Part shown: positions 24,016 to 33,297 of the stretch, piece by piece | How positions within the stretch are numbered: the first letter of the stretch is position 1 | Layout: each line of letters begins with the position of its first letter | Assembly: GCA_900771995.1 (NCBI GenBank) | Contig: CAAGQC010000109.1 | Coordinates: forward strand, 13,410-77,409 | Direction of reading: 5' to 3' | Source: Lachnospiraceae bacterium | GTDB lineage: Bacteria > Bacillota > Clostridia > Lachnospirales > Lachnospiraceae | DNA: 64,000 nucleotides | Made by a program: the position numbers and the translations under genes | Notes under the pieces: generated by a model | The model's database searches: none | What the model was told of the DNA's origin: nothing | Seen by the model: the letters and a program-made list of their open reading frames with translations, nothing else

Positions 24016-25194
24016 TTATTTATTATTTTGTTCTGCTCTTAATTTTTCTACAAAATGTCCCAGTCTGCCAATGGCGGTCTTCAGCTTCTCCAGGGAATAC
24101 GCATAGGAGATTCTCAGATATCCCTCGCCACTGTCACCAAATGCGGTTCCGGGCACAGCAGCTACTTTTTCCTCCTCCAGGAATCTGGTGGCGAACTCTT
24201 CACTGGTCATGCCGAATTCCTTGATGCAGGGGAATACATAGAATGCACCATAAGGCTCGAAGCATTCCAGTCCCATCTCGCGGAACGCATTCATCAGAAA
24301 ACGCCTTCTCTGGTTATAGGCCATACGCATTTCCTCAATATCGGGATCACCGTTTTTCAGTGCTTCCACTGCCGCATACTGGCTGGTGGTGGGAGCACAC
24401 ATAATGGCAAACTGATGGATCTTCGTCATCTGCTGGATAATGGCTTCCGGTCCGCAGCAATAACCCAGTCTCCAACCGGTCATGGCATAAGCCTTGGAGA
24501 AACCGTTGATATAAACAGTACGCTCCTTCATGCCTGGCAGGCTGATGATAGACACATGCTTTTCTTTATAGGTAAGCTCGGAATAAATCTCGTCAGACAT
24601 GACAAATATGTCATGTTCTTCGATAATCTTCGCAATAGCTTCCAGATCGGACTTCTCCATAATGGCACCGGTAGGATTGTTCGGGAAAGGAAGGATCAGA
24701 ACTTTCGTCTTGTCCGTAATGGCTGCTTCCAGTTCCTCTGCAGTCAGACGAAACTCATTCTCTGCCTTCAGATCAATAATCACCGGCGTTGCCCCCGCCA
24801 GAATCGCACAGGGTTCATAGGATACATAACTGGGCTGTGGAATCAGCACTTCATCTCCCGGATTACACATGGCACGCAATCCGATGTCGATTGCCTCAGA
24901 GCCACCGACTGTCACCAGCACTTCATGCTGCCAGTCATAGGATACGCCCTGTTTTCTCCGGATCGTGTTGCAGATCTCCTGACGCAGATCCTTCAGACCG
25001 GCATTGGAGGTATAAAAGGTTCTTCCCTTTTCAAGGGAGTAGATTCCCTCGTCCCGGATGTGCCAGGGAGTATCAAAGTCCGGTTCTCCCACACCGAGTG
25101 AGATGGCATCCTGCATCTCACTTACAATGTCAAAAAATTTGCGGATACCCGATGGTTTGATATCCACTACTTTATCTGCTAATGGATTTCTCAT
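24016..25194 (-). CDS. Class I/II PLP-dependent aminotransferase
   Basis: A 392-residue fold-type I enzyme of the AspC/PatA subgroup. The Schiff-base lysine lies in NGFSKAYAMTGWRLGY; the PLP-binding residues 'PFPNNPTGAIM' and 'DEIYSEL' and the substrate arginine region (GYLRISYAYS) are present. It likely moves amino groups between aspartate, aromatic or branched-chain amino acids and 2-oxo acids. Its ATG overlaps the stop of the upstream Lrp-type gene by four bases, so the pair is coupled and the regulator probably controls it in response to an amino acid. Confidence 0.93.
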   Translation of the reverse strand: MRNPLADKVVDIKPSGIRKFFDIVSEMQDAISLGVGEPDFDTPWHIRDEGIYSLEKGRTFYTSNAGLKDLRQEICNTIRRKQGVSYDWQHEVLVTVGGSEAIDIGLRAMCNPGDEVLIPQPSYVSYEPCAILAGATPVIIDLKAENEFRLTAEELEAAITDKTKVLILPFPNNPTGAIMEKSDLEAIAKIIEEHDIFVMSDEIYSELTYKEKHVSIISLPGMKERTVYINGFSKAYAMTGWRLGYCCGPEAIIQQMTKIHQFAIMCAPTTSQYAAVEALKNGDPDIEEMRMAYNQRRRFLMNAFREMGLECFEPYGAFYVFPCIKEFGMTSEEFATRFLEEEKVAAVPGTAFGDSGEGYLRISYAYSLEKLKTAIGRLGHFVEKLRAEQNNK

Positions 25195-25673
25195 GGAGTG
25201 ATCATCTCTCTTTCATCTTCTTTTTTCGTAGCAAATGCGGTTCCGTGATCCTTGTATTTCTTCAGGATAAAATGCGTTGCTGTACTCAGCACGGAATCCA
25301 GTGTGGACAACTTGTCAGATACAAAATTAGATACCTCACGCAGGGTCTTACCCTCCAGAATGACCATCAGATCATATGCTCCGGACATCAGATATACGCT
25401 CCGGACCTCGGGATATTTGTAGATACGCTCCGCAATGCTGTCAAAGCCCTGGCCTCTCTGGGGAGTTACGCGTACCTCGATCAGTGCACTGACTTTTTCG
25501 ATATCCGTCTTCTCCCAGTTGATCAGGGTATGATAACCGCAGATGATCCCCTCTGCTTCCAGTGCTGCCAGTTCATTTACCACATCGATCTCTTCCACGC
25601 CCAGGATCACTGCCAGTTCCTTCAGATCGATCCTGCTGTTCTTCTCTATGATCGCTAATAATTCTTCTCTCAT
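25191..25673 (-). CDS. Lrp/AsnC family regulator
   Basis: A 160-residue regulator with an N-terminal winged HTH (MREELLAIIEKNSRIDLKEL) and a C-terminal RAM ligand domain (VRVTPQRGQGFDSIAERIYK, VYLMSGAYDLMVILEGKTL). Lrp proteins bind amino acids and DNA as octamers. Coupled by a four-base overlap to the aminotransferase, it is a likely local amino-acid-responsive regulator. An AAAGGAG site precedes the ATG. Confidence 0.93.
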   Translation of the reverse strand: MREELLAIIEKNSRIDLKELAVILGVEEIDVVNELAALEAEGIICGYHTLINWEKTDIEKVSALIEVRVTPQRGQGFDSIAERIYKYPEVRSVYLMSGAYDLMVILEGKTLREVSNFVSDKLSTLDSVLSTATHFILKKYKDHGTAFATKKEDEREMITP

Positions 25674-25687
25674 GCCAATATCTCCTT

Positions 25688-26722
25688 TTATTCTGCTTCT
25701 TTATAGATCTCATCTCTCTGGGGGCGATCCATATAACGGGTCTCGTCCTCGTTCAGGATCAGACGGTCATTACTGTCGGTAAATCTCCCCACGATCGTCG
25801 CCGGGATTCCTTCTGCCTGCAGTGCTTCCACCACTGCGGTTCCCTCCGGGCTTGCGACGATAAGGCTGCCGCCGGATCGCAATTCGTAGGGATTCACATT
25901 GCAGTATTCACAGACTTCCACCGTCTCCTGTCTGAGAGGAAGTTTCTTCATATCTATTGTCAGTCCAACACCTGCACCCTCTGCCATCTCCCACAGGCCG
26001 GCGAAAATGCCGCCCTCGGAAGCATCATGCATGGTACAACCGCCGGACTTCACGGCGGTAGCGGCCTCCGGTAAGATAGAATAATACCGGTCAAACGCCG
26101 CGGCCTCTTCCACCAGATACGCCGGGTATCTTGTCAGAAGCCCCTCCTGGTTCCGGGCCGCCAGATCTGCGGTGCCCTCCAGGCCGATCCACTTGGTAAT
26201 AATAATTTCCTGTCCCGCCAGCTTCCTCCGGGCGTCCGCCTGTACCGTTTCCGCCTTGCGGATTCCATACCCGGTCACCGTGGCAAGGGGCTGCCGTACT
26301 GCGGAACTTACTCTGGTCTGGCCACCAATGATCTGAATGTTTAATTCCGCGGCTGTTTCCTCCGCTTCCGCCATCAGCGCCTTCAGTTCCGGTTCTTCGA
26401 CGCTCTCCGGCAGGAAGACCACCAGTTCTGCCGCCACAGGTTCCGCCCCTGCCACCGCCAGATTATTGGCACATTTCCGGAATATACGACCCATGGGCAT
26501 CACGGACGGATCCTCTCTCTCCGCTTCTGCCAGATCATTCTCGCAGCAAAGTTCTACTACGCCCTCCTGAACACAGGTCACCAGCTGTCCCCCGGTAAGT
26601 GGTTCAAAAATAGCGCAGTCTGCCCCCAGACCTGCGCTATTTGCTATTTCCGACCTTTTATTTTTCAGTTGTCTGAGAACGGAACGTTTCAATACGTTCA
26701 CGGGTACTTTACCGCTCTTCAT
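25688..26722 (-). CDS. AIR synthase-related (PurM/HypE/ThiL fold) protein
   Basis: A 344-residue member of the PurM superfamily. N-terminal ATP-site features ('GLGADCAIF', 'CANNLAVAGAEPVAAELVVF') and the C-terminal 'CTMHDASEGGIFAGLWEMAE' with GVGLTIDMKKLPL match the HypE/AIR synthase layout. It lacks the C-terminal PRGYxC cysteine motif of HypE, and no hydrogenase maturation, purine or thiamine gene is adjacent. It is transcribed after the VanW gene (10-base gap, AAAGGTG site) and before the Lrp gene (14-base gap). The substrate is unknown. Confidence 0.85.
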   Translation of the reverse strand: MKSGKVPVNVLKRSVLRQLKNKRSEIANSAGLGADCAIFEPLTGGQLVTCVQEGVVELCCENDLAEAEREDPSVMPMGRIFRKCANNLAVAGAEPVAAELVVFLPESVEEPELKALMAEAEETAAELNIQIIGGQTRVSSAVRQPLATVTGYGIRKAETVQADARRKLAGQEIIITKWIGLEGTADLAARNQEGLLTRYPAYLVEEAAAFDRYYSILPEAATAVKSGGCTMHDASEGGIFAGLWEMAEGAGVGLTIDMKKLPLRQETVEVCEYCNVNPYELRSGGSLIVASPEGTAVVEALQAEGIPATIVGRFTDSNDRLILNEDETRYMDRPQRDEIYKEAE

Positions 26723-26732
26723 TATGTCACCT

Positions 26733-28211
26733 TTAGTCGTCTACGATTTCTGTCTCCTGTGCAGCCGCTGCCGCTCTGGCATTCAATGCTGCTGCCACGT
26801 TTTTCACATGATCAATATTAGCTGTGCCGATGGCTGCCATGATCTCCTCATACGCCTGCGGATCTGCTGTTGCAGTTCCTACGGTAGCGCTGCGGGGCAC
26901 CATCTTGTAGTTACTGCTGTTGACCTGCTCTCTGCTGACCTCTACACCATTTTCCAGCGTGATCTTCCACAGTCTTGCCTTGTAGCCGATATGTGCACTC
27001 TCAGTCACAATATAACCAATGGGCTGTCCGGCATCCGCATAGATCTGATCTGCAGGAGGAGTGATGGTTTCCAATACTTCACTTTCATAACGGACCGAAT
27101 GTCCGGCATCTCTGGTCTCTTTGCCATAGATGTTGAAAGTGATCTGCTTGTCATGAGTATAACCTTCAATATAAATCGGATAATCCGTATTATTTACGAA
27201 CTTGAAGTCCTTGCCGGAGCTCTCCGCGATAGCTGCATCTGCGGAAGGATCCACATAGGATACGATCATGGAGTGGTTGTAACGCTCCGTCACTTCCAGT
27301 TCAGACAGTAATACTGCATTATATAACGTCGTGGACACCTGACAGATTCCTCCGCCCAGACTGTCTACCACCTTACCGCTGACATAGGAACCGGCCATGT
27401 AATAACCGTTTGCCTCGGAAAAAGGAGATACTGTCTTGTAAGTGGAGAATTCCTCTCCGGGATATAAAGTCGTTCCGTTGATCAGATTACAGCCGTTGGT
27501 CACATTGGCACTTCTGGCGGAACCGGACGTCTTAAACGATGTTGTAAAGCTTCCCAGCACATCCGTTACCTGTGCCAGTTCCTCGGCGCTGCCCTTCGGC
27601 TCAGCCACCACGATCTCCAAAGGGATACTGCAAGGCTCATGATCCCATTCTTCCGTCAGATAATCATACACAGTGTCAATGGATTTCTCCACATCCAGCA
27701 CATAACCTGTCTGGCCCTGTACCACCGTGAATTTGCCGCCCTCTCTCTTCAGAGAGACATTGATGGCTTCCTGATCGTATTTGGTACATCTGGTCAGCAG
27801 ATCGTTGATCGCCTGCAGATCAAAATCCAGTTCCATCGGATATACATAATTCTCATGCTGCAGATCCATCAGGATCTTATAACGCTCAATCACATTTCCG
27901 TGGGTTCCCAGCTCCAGCGCTTCCTGCACCAGTTCCGGATTCTTCCAGGTCACGCCCAGATCTCCGGCCGTGGTGGTCACCTGATGATCGTTGGCCGCGA
28001 TCAGCGTGATCTCTACCTCGTTCAGGCTCTCCACATGCTCTTCGATGGCCGCCGTGGCCTCTTCTGCCGTCATTCCGGACAGTTCCACATCCCCGGCATA
28101 GATTCCTGTCTTAATGGTGTCCTCTGTCTTCGCCTGCACTGTCATGCCGAACAGCAATGTCAGTGACAACAGTAAAACACCCTGCATTCCCTTACGATAC
28201 ATTTTTTTCAT
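26733..28211 (-). CDS. VanW family protein with peptidoglycan-binding domain
   Basis: About 492 residues: signal peptide (GVLLLSLTLLFGMTVQAK), a YoaR-like/PG_binding_4 region (about 50-230), then the VanW domain (SGSARSANVTNGCNLINGTT, 'FSTYKTVSPFSEANGYYMAG', 'GGGICQVSTTLYNAVLLSEL', 'ERYNHSMIVSYVDPSADAAI'). The exported protein probably acts in the cell wall; VanW has no settled enzymatic role. Ala-rich C-terminus (AAALNARAAAAAQETE). The start is chosen at 28211, next to the signal peptide; an ATG at 28244 in frame is possible. Confidence 0.9.
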   Translation of the reverse strand: MKKMYRKGMQGVLLLSLTLLFGMTVQAKTEDTIKTGIYAGDVELSGMTAEEATAAIEEHVESLNEVEITLIAANDHQVTTTAGDLGVTWKNPELVQEALELGTHGNVIERYKILMDLQHENYVYPMELDFDLQAINDLLTRCTKYDQEAINVSLKREGGKFTVVQGQTGYVLDVEKSIDTVYDYLTEEWDHEPCSIPLEIVVAEPKGSAEELAQVTDVLGSFTTSFKTSGSARSANVTNGCNLINGTTLYPGEEFSTYKTVSPFSEANGYYMAGSYVSGKVVDSLGGGICQVSTTLYNAVLLSELEVTERYNHSMIVSYVDPSADAAIAESSGKDFKFVNNTDYPIYIEGYTHDKQITFNIYGKETRDAGHSVRYESEVLETITPPADQIYADAGQPIGYIVTESAHIGYKARLWKITLENGVEVSREQVNSSNYKMVPRSATVGTATADPQAYEEIMAAIGTANIDHVKNVAAALNARAAAAAQETEIVDD

Positions 28212-28267
28212 AATACTTCTATGGCCCTCATTTCCCGGTTCCATCTACCATTCCGGCTACAGTTGAA

Positions 28268-28375
28268 TTAGTAGAAAATAGATGTTATAGTAGGTACGAT
28301 CATAGCGATTACGAGCAGCACGATAATGGCTGCGGAGATCCGCTGTTTTGTCTTTTTATTATTCATATTAAACAT
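28268..28375 (-). CDS. Small single-pass membrane protein (35 residues)
   Basis: The ATG at 28375 has GGAGG upstream. The product starts MFNMNNKKTKQRISAAIIVL, a Lys/Arg-rich end followed by one hydrophobic helix, and ends in TSIFY. Similar tiny proteins with 'NKKTKQRIS' and one helix recur in Lachnospiraceae. It is divergent from the plus-strand gene at 28433 and lies just before VanW. It is probably inserted in the membrane with the basic end inside; role unknown. Confidence 0.65.
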   Translation of the reverse strand: MFNMNNKKTKQRISAAIIVLLVIAMIVPTITSIFY

Positions 28376-28432
28376 GGCTTAACCTCCGTAAATACTTCAA
28401 AAAATGGCTTTTGTTCTGAAAGGATATTATAT

Positions 28433-29083
28433 ATGAGTTTAAAGTTTTTGGCAAGTCTAATCATATTTGTTGTCTTTGTGTATACTATTCTCATCGTAGC
28501 GCAGAATACCAGGCGCCAGCGTGTCATCGCCGAGAAAAAAGAGCGGGAATTCTGGGATCGGGAGAAAAGAGCCAACTCCGTCCGCAAAAAATCCCTCGAC
28601 GGCCTGGATTATGTGAAGATTCCTCTGGATAAGCTTCCCATGGGTGTCCTGCCGGAAGATGAGAAAGTCCGGGAATATACGGAACTTTTGACCTATCTGT
28701 CCACACAGCCCATCGTAAATCTCACGGGATATACCAATACGGATCTGAAACTGGAATACGGTACCGCCAACATCACACCCCTGTCCCAGTACGATCAGAA
28801 TTACACCACGCTGGTGCGTACCCTGCAGCAATGGGCGGATCTTCTGTGGAAAGCGGATCTTACCGGGGAAGCCGAAACGGTTCTGGCCTACGCTGTTTCT
28901 ATTGGCACAGATGTCAGCCATACTTACTACGCACTGGCAAAAATCTATGCGGGCCGGGCAGAATATGACAAGATTGCCGATCTGATCCATCAGGCGGAAG
29001 GCTTGCGTTCCGCGCTGCGGGGATCTATCGTCCGTACTTTGCAAGAATCTTATCCACAAGCCTCCCGGCCTCACTGCGGGTAA
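28433..29083 (+). CDS. Membrane-anchored TPR-like protein of unknown function
   Basis: A 216-residue protein with an N-terminal helix (LKFLASLIIFVVFVYTILIV), a charged coiled segment (VIAEKKEREFWDREKRANSV), and a helical C-terminal part with TPR-like periodicity (WADLLWKADLTGEAETVLAY, 'HTYYALAKIYAGRAEYDKIA'). The ATG has an AAAGGA site. Its last 59 bases overlap the end of the convergent exonuclease gene. I know it only as a conserved clostridial hypothetical. Confidence 0.8.
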   Translation: MSLKFLASLIIFVVFVYTILIVAQNTRRQRVIAEKKEREFWDREKRANSVRKKSLDGLDYVKIPLDKLPMGVLPEDEKVREYTELLTYLSTQPIVNLTGYTNTDLKLEYGTANITPLSQYDQNYTTLVRTLQQWADLLWKADLTGEAETVLAYAVSIGTDVSHTYYALAKIYAGRAEYDKIADLIHQAEGLRSALRGSIVRTLQESYPQASRPHCG

Positions 29084-29771
29084 GCTTTTCCACATCGGCC
29101 TCCAAGGTTATCTTATGCTGCTCCAGCAGACGATATAACCGCTCTTTCTGTGGTTTCGTCGCCGGAGTATCTCTTTTTACCTGAAAATGTAACGGTTTCG
29201 GAGCGAACAATGTATTCTTCGCGGTCTTCCCGTCCGATTCCGTCAATGCCTGTTCCCCGTTTTCTTCCTCATAAAACAGTTCCGCCAGCTTCCGGAACAG
29301 CCGGTCCGTGGCTTTCGCATCCTCCAGCGCCCTGTGGGCATGATGCGGGATCTCATAATACCGGCACAGATATTCCAGATTGCGATGGGGCAGATCCGGC
29401 AGATATTTCCGGGCAATCTGCAAAGTGTCCACCGCGGATCTCTCAAAGGTCAGCTTTCTGTCCACCGCCGCTTTTTTTAAAAAGGAATAATCAAATAAAA
29501 TGCTATGGCCCAACAACGGGAAATCTCCCATAAACTCCAGAAGCTTCGGGAACACCTCGTCCAGTTCCGGTGCCTCCGCAAGATCCTCGTCCCGGATCCC
29601 CGTCAGTTCCGTGATCCGCTCTTCCAGCTTCCGTCCCGGGTTCACAAAGGTGGAAAACTCTTCCCTGATCTCTCCACGTTCCACCAGGATAGCTCCGATC
29701 TCTATGATCCGGTCTCGTTTGGGATTCAATCCGGTGGTCTCCAGATCTATACTGACATATGTGTCATACAT
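29025..29771 (-). CDS. DEDDh 3'-5' exonuclease (DnaQ/PolC epsilon-like)
   Basis: About 248 residues. Exo I 'YVSIDLETTGLNPKRDRIIE' (catalytic Asp and Glu), Exo II 'LLGHSILFDYSFL' and Exo III 'HHAHRALEDAKATDRL' (His and Asp) form a complete DEDDh site. The C-terminal extension after residue 180 is Lys-rich with a helix-turn pair (KPQKERLYRLLEQHKITLEA). It probably trims DNA or RNA ends. The ATG at 29771 has GGAG six bases upstream; an ATG four codons earlier lacks a site. It shares its 3' end with the convergent gene 28433-29083. Confidence 0.9.
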   Translation of the reverse strand: MYDTYVSIDLETTGLNPKRDRIIEIGAILVERGEIREEFSTFVNPGRKLEERITELTGIRDEDLAEAPELDEVFPKLLEFMGDFPLLGHSILFDYSFLKKAAVDRKLTFERSAVDTLQIARKYLPDLPHRNLEYLCRYYEIPHHAHRALEDAKATDRLFRKLAELFYEEENGEQALTESDGKTAKNTLFAPKPLHFQVKRDTPATKPQKERLYRLLEQHKITLEADVEKLTRSEAGRLVDKILAKYGR

Positions 29772-29818
29772 ACTATTCTCCATTCTGTCACTGCAGGATT
29801 TCTCAGCAGTTCTTGTTC

Positions 29819-31633
29819 TCAGGAATCCTCCGGATCCTGTACCGGCTTTTCGATCACCTGTACCATTGCCTCATAATTCAACGGGTTCCGCTCCTGATAA
29901 TCAAACAGCATATAATGAGGCTCCGGATACCGGAACGGTTCCATGTGTGTCATTCTGCTCAACTGTTTCCAGTCATACTCTCCATAAGCCGGAAGATAGC
30001 GGCGCTCCTGTTCCTCCGTCTGATAAAAACGGCGGATATCCTGTTTTTCCTCTTCTGTGATCTCTGCGGCAAAGCCCGGTCTGCTCTTCAAATTCTCCCG
30101 CAGATACATATCGTAGGTCAGAAGTTCTCTGTAAATCTCTCGGTTGTCCGGATCCTTAAGCGCCGCGAACTCCAACAGAATCTGATAGCGGTAGGCTCTG
30201 GCCGGACTGTTGGTAAAATATCCCTGCTCCTGGTAATAATCCGCCAGCGCCTCATACAGGGCAAAGGGGCCGGGAAATACTTTTTCCAGAACCGGCAGGG
30301 TATGAGTAAACTGCCCGCTGTTGTAATACAGCTCCACCATCTCTTCGATCCGTTTCAGTCTCCGGATCTCTCCATAGCTGACCCAGTTGGTATACAAAAC
30401 TTCATAAGGAGGCTGTTCCAGATAACGAATGCCGTATTTTTCTGCATTTTCATGCATATCGGATCCCTTCAATACTTTCAGAAAGCCCAGCTGCAGCTGT
30501 TCCGGCTGCATTCCGTAGACCCGGTCAAAGGATCTGCCAAAGCTCGTATAATCCTCATAGGGCAGTCCGGCGATCAGATCCAGATGCTGATGGATATTCT
30601 GTCCACGGTGGATGGCTGCCACGATTTTCTCCAGCCTGTCCACATCCATGACCCGGTGGATGGCCCGGATAGTCTCCGGATTCGTAGACTGCACACCAAT
30701 CTCCAGCTGTGCCAGTCCCGGACGGAAGCGGTTCAGCAGAGCAATCTCTTCTTCCCGCAAAATATCGGCGGAAATCTCGAAATGGAAGTTGGTGACACCG
30801 TTGTCATGTTCATAAATATACCGCCAGATTTCCATGGCATGTTTATGGTCGCAGTTAAAAGTACGATCAATAAACTTCACCTGTTTCACGTTCTGATCCA
30901 GAAAAAACTGAAGTTCCCTCTTTACGACACTTATGTCACGTAGTCTCACCTTCTTATCTATGGAGGACAGGCAATAGCTGCACCGGTAAGGACAGCCTCT
31001 GCTGGTCTCATAATAGATAATACGATTCGTAAAAGGCACCATATCCTCATAGAGAAAAGGAAGTGTAGTCAGATCCGTCAGTTCTCGGGGTGCCGTATAA
31101 CCGGAGGCAAGACACAGGCCGGGGATCTGTCCAAAACGCTCTCCCACAGACTTTCCTGCAACCGTTCCCGTTCGATCTGCTGCCTGCTGTTCTATGCTGT
31201 CGGGTTCGGGTTGCTGTTCGGACTGTCCGGTGCTTTCTGCTTCCCGCACATATTGGTCCAGTACCTCCCGGAAGGTGACTTCTCCTTCTCCCACCATGAT
31301 TCCGGTAACCTGAGGGAACTCGCTTAAAAGCCCCGGCCCGTCATAGGTGACCTCCGGACCCCCCAGCCAGATCTCAGTATCCGGCAGGATCTTGGGCAGC
31401 TCCGTCAGGATCTCCCGGATCAGCTTCCAGTTCCAGATATAACAGGAGAAGCCAATCACTTCTGGCTGGCGTTTCCAGATTCCCTCCAGAATACTTTCCA
31501 GAGACTCATTGATGGTGAACTCCGCCAGTTCCACATGCGGCTGTAATTTTCCCCCCACACAGGCCCGCAGGCTGTAAATGGCGGGATTGGAATGTATGAA
31601 TTTTGCATTAATAGCTGTTAATAAGAATTTCAT
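29819..31633 (-). CDS. B12-binding-domain radical SAM protein with DUF4080
   Basis: A 604-residue protein. A cobalamin-binding-like N-terminal domain (about 1-130; MKFLLTAINAKFIHSNPAIY, 'IWLGGPEVTYDGPGLL') is followed by a radical SAM barrel with the cluster motif RGCPYRCSYC near residue 215 and a C-terminal DUF4080 domain. Between the first two parts is a low-complexity Gln/Glu insert (about 135-170; ESTGQSEQQPEPDSIEQQAA), absent from the core fold. The family carries out unknown radical reactions, perhaps methyl or thiol transfer on RNA or cofactors. It is followed by the exonuclease gene after 47 bases. Confidence 0.9.
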   Translation of the reverse strand: MKFLLTAINAKFIHSNPAIYSLRACVGGKLQPHVELAEFTINESLESILEGIWKRQPEVIGFSCYIWNWKLIREILTELPKILPDTEIWLGGPEVTYDGPGLLSEFPQVTGIMVGEGEVTFREVLDQYVREAESTGQSEQQPEPDSIEQQAADRTGTVAGKSVGERFGQIPGLCLASGYTAPRELTDLTTLPFLYEDMVPFTNRIIYYETSRGCPYRCSYCLSSIDKKVRLRDISVVKRELQFFLDQNVKQVKFIDRTFNCDHKHAMEIWRYIYEHDNGVTNFHFEISADILREEEIALLNRFRPGLAQLEIGVQSTNPETIRAIHRVMDVDRLEKIVAAIHRGQNIHQHLDLIAGLPYEDYTSFGRSFDRVYGMQPEQLQLGFLKVLKGSDMHENAEKYGIRYLEQPPYEVLYTNWVSYGEIRRLKRIEEMVELYYNSGQFTHTLPVLEKVFPGPFALYEALADYYQEQGYFTNSPARAYRYQILLEFAALKDPDNREIYRELLTYDMYLRENLKSRPGFAAEITEEEKQDIRRFYQTEEQERRYLPAYGEYDWKQLSRMTHMEPFRYPEPHYMLFDYQERNPLNYEAMVQVIEKPVQDPEDS

Positions 31634-31649
31634 GGGATTATTATACTAA

Positions 31650-31677
31650 GAAAAAAGAATTGTGTCACCACAATTCC
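31650..31677 (-). terminator. Terminator after galT
   Basis: Perfect hairpin GAATTGTG, loop, CACAATTC (31657-31676). On the minus strand it is followed by TTTTTTC. Confidence 0.8.
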
Positions 31678-31722
31678 TTTTCCTCGCAACAAATGTACAA
31701 CAAACATTCAACAAAAATATAA

Positions 31723-33225
31723 TTATAAGCTCTTTACAAAACGGTCGAACGCCTTTTGGCCTTCCTCGGTTCTCTTGTAGACCCCGGCATCTTCCAGTAC
31801 CTGCATGAATACCAGACCGATCTCTTTCTCCACAATGCCGTCGATATTCTCTGCGGTGATGGCATCGTATTTCGGGCGGAATTCGTCTACCCAGTCGGCA
31901 TGCTTTGCCAGTTCTTCATCGGCTCTTAAGTCCTTACCGGCGAGGATTGCTTCCTTCAAATGTGCCATCTCACCTTTCAGGCGGGCGGGCAGTACTGCCA
32001 GACCCATGACCTCGATCAGACCGATATTCTCCTTCTTGATATGATGCAGCTTTGCATGGGGATGATATACACCCAGAGGATGTTCCTCGGTGGTGATATT
32101 GTTACGCAGCACCAGATCCAGTTCAAACTTTTCTCCACGCTTTCTGGCAATGGGAGTAATGGTATTGTGAGGCTCATTATCGGTATAGGCATAGATAAAT
32201 GCCTCTTCATCCGTATACTCTCTCCACTTGTTCAGGATCACGTCTGCCAGTGCTATAATACGATCGGTATCCGTACCGCTGAGACGGATCACGGACATAG
32301 GCCATGCCACGATACCGGCATCCACATCTTCATATCCTGCTACGGAGAAGGTTCTCTCCACAGGGGCTTTCGCCATGGCGAACTCATAATGACCGCCCTG
32401 GAAATGGTCATGGCTTAAAATGGAACCGCCTACAATGGGCAGATCCGCATTGGAACCTACAAAATAATGAGGGAACTGCTTTACAAAGTCAAACAGCTTA
32501 CAGAAGGTCGCATGCTCGATCTTCATGGGTACGTGCTGAGAGTTAAATACGATGCAGTGCTCATTGTAATATACATACGGAGAATACTGGAATCCCCACT
32601 GGCTGCCGTTGATGGTCACCGGAATGATGCGGTGGTTCTGGCGGGCAGGATGATTCACGCGGCCTGCATAGCCTTCATTCTCACGGCACAGCAGACATTT
32701 CGGATATCCAGCCTGTTTTGCCAGCTTCGCTGCGGCGATGGCCTTGGGATCCTTCTCCGGCTTGGACAGGTTGATGGTAATGTCCAGATCACCGTATTTG
32801 GTGGGCGCTACCCATTTCATATCCTTGCAGATACGGTAGCGGCGGATATAGTCGGAATCTCTGCTTAATTTATAGTAATAGTCAGTAGCTGCCTCAGGAG
32901 ATACCTGCTCGTACAGCTCATGGAAATGACGGATCACTTCACTGGGTCTGGGCATCAGCATGCTCATGATCTTCGTATCGAAAAGGTCACGGTATACCAC
33001 GCTGTTCTCCCTGAGAATGCCTTTTTCGTACGCATAATCCAACATGCCCTTCAGAACCTCTTCCAGTTCGTCCTCACGCATGGTCACATTGTCGCGCGCT
33101 TCCAGTTCATCCAGTTCGAACAGTTCCAACAGACGGTTGGTCGTATAGATCACATCTTCCTCCGGAACCAGTCCTGTCTGTACTCCGTAGGATACCAATT
33201 TGCGAATTAATACCTGAATATCCAT
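31723..33225 (-). CDS. galT: Class II UDP-glucose-hexose-1-phosphate uridylyltransferase
   Basis: A 500-residue GalT of the Firmicute (class II) type. It exchanges UMP between UDP-glucose and galactose-1-phosphate in the Leloir pathway. The active-site region 'GGSILSHDHFQGGHYEFAM', the zinc-like cysteine pair in 'YPKCLLCRENEGYAGRVNHP' and 'NTITPIARKRGEKFELDLVL' identify it. The ATG at 33225 has a GGAG site. It lies directly after galK on the same strand (72-base gap), so both form one galactose operon; galE is not in the window. Confidence 0.95.
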   Translation of the reverse strand: MDIQVLIRKLVSYGVQTGLVPEEDVIYTTNRLLELFELDELEARDNVTMREDELEEVLKGMLDYAYEKGILRENSVVYRDLFDTKIMSMLMPRPSEVIRHFHELYEQVSPEAATDYYYKLSRDSDYIRRYRICKDMKWVAPTKYGDLDITINLSKPEKDPKAIAAAKLAKQAGYPKCLLCRENEGYAGRVNHPARQNHRIIPVTINGSQWGFQYSPYVYYNEHCIVFNSQHVPMKIEHATFCKLFDFVKQFPHYFVGSNADLPIVGGSILSHDHFQGGHYEFAMAKAPVERTFSVAGYEDVDAGIVAWPMSVIRLSGTDTDRIIALADVILNKWREYTDEEAFIYAYTDNEPHNTITPIARKRGEKFELDLVLRNNITTEEHPLGVYHPHAKLHHIKKENIGLIEVMGLAVLPARLKGEMAHLKEAILAGKDLRADEELAKHADWVDEFRPKYDAITAENIDGIVEKEIGLVFMQVLEDAGVYKRTEEGQKAFDRFVKSL

Positions 33226-33297
33226 TTTTTCTCCATTCTGCCATGCCGGTGTTCCCGGCACAGCACTCACTCTCTCTTCTCGTCAGATCTTACTTTC

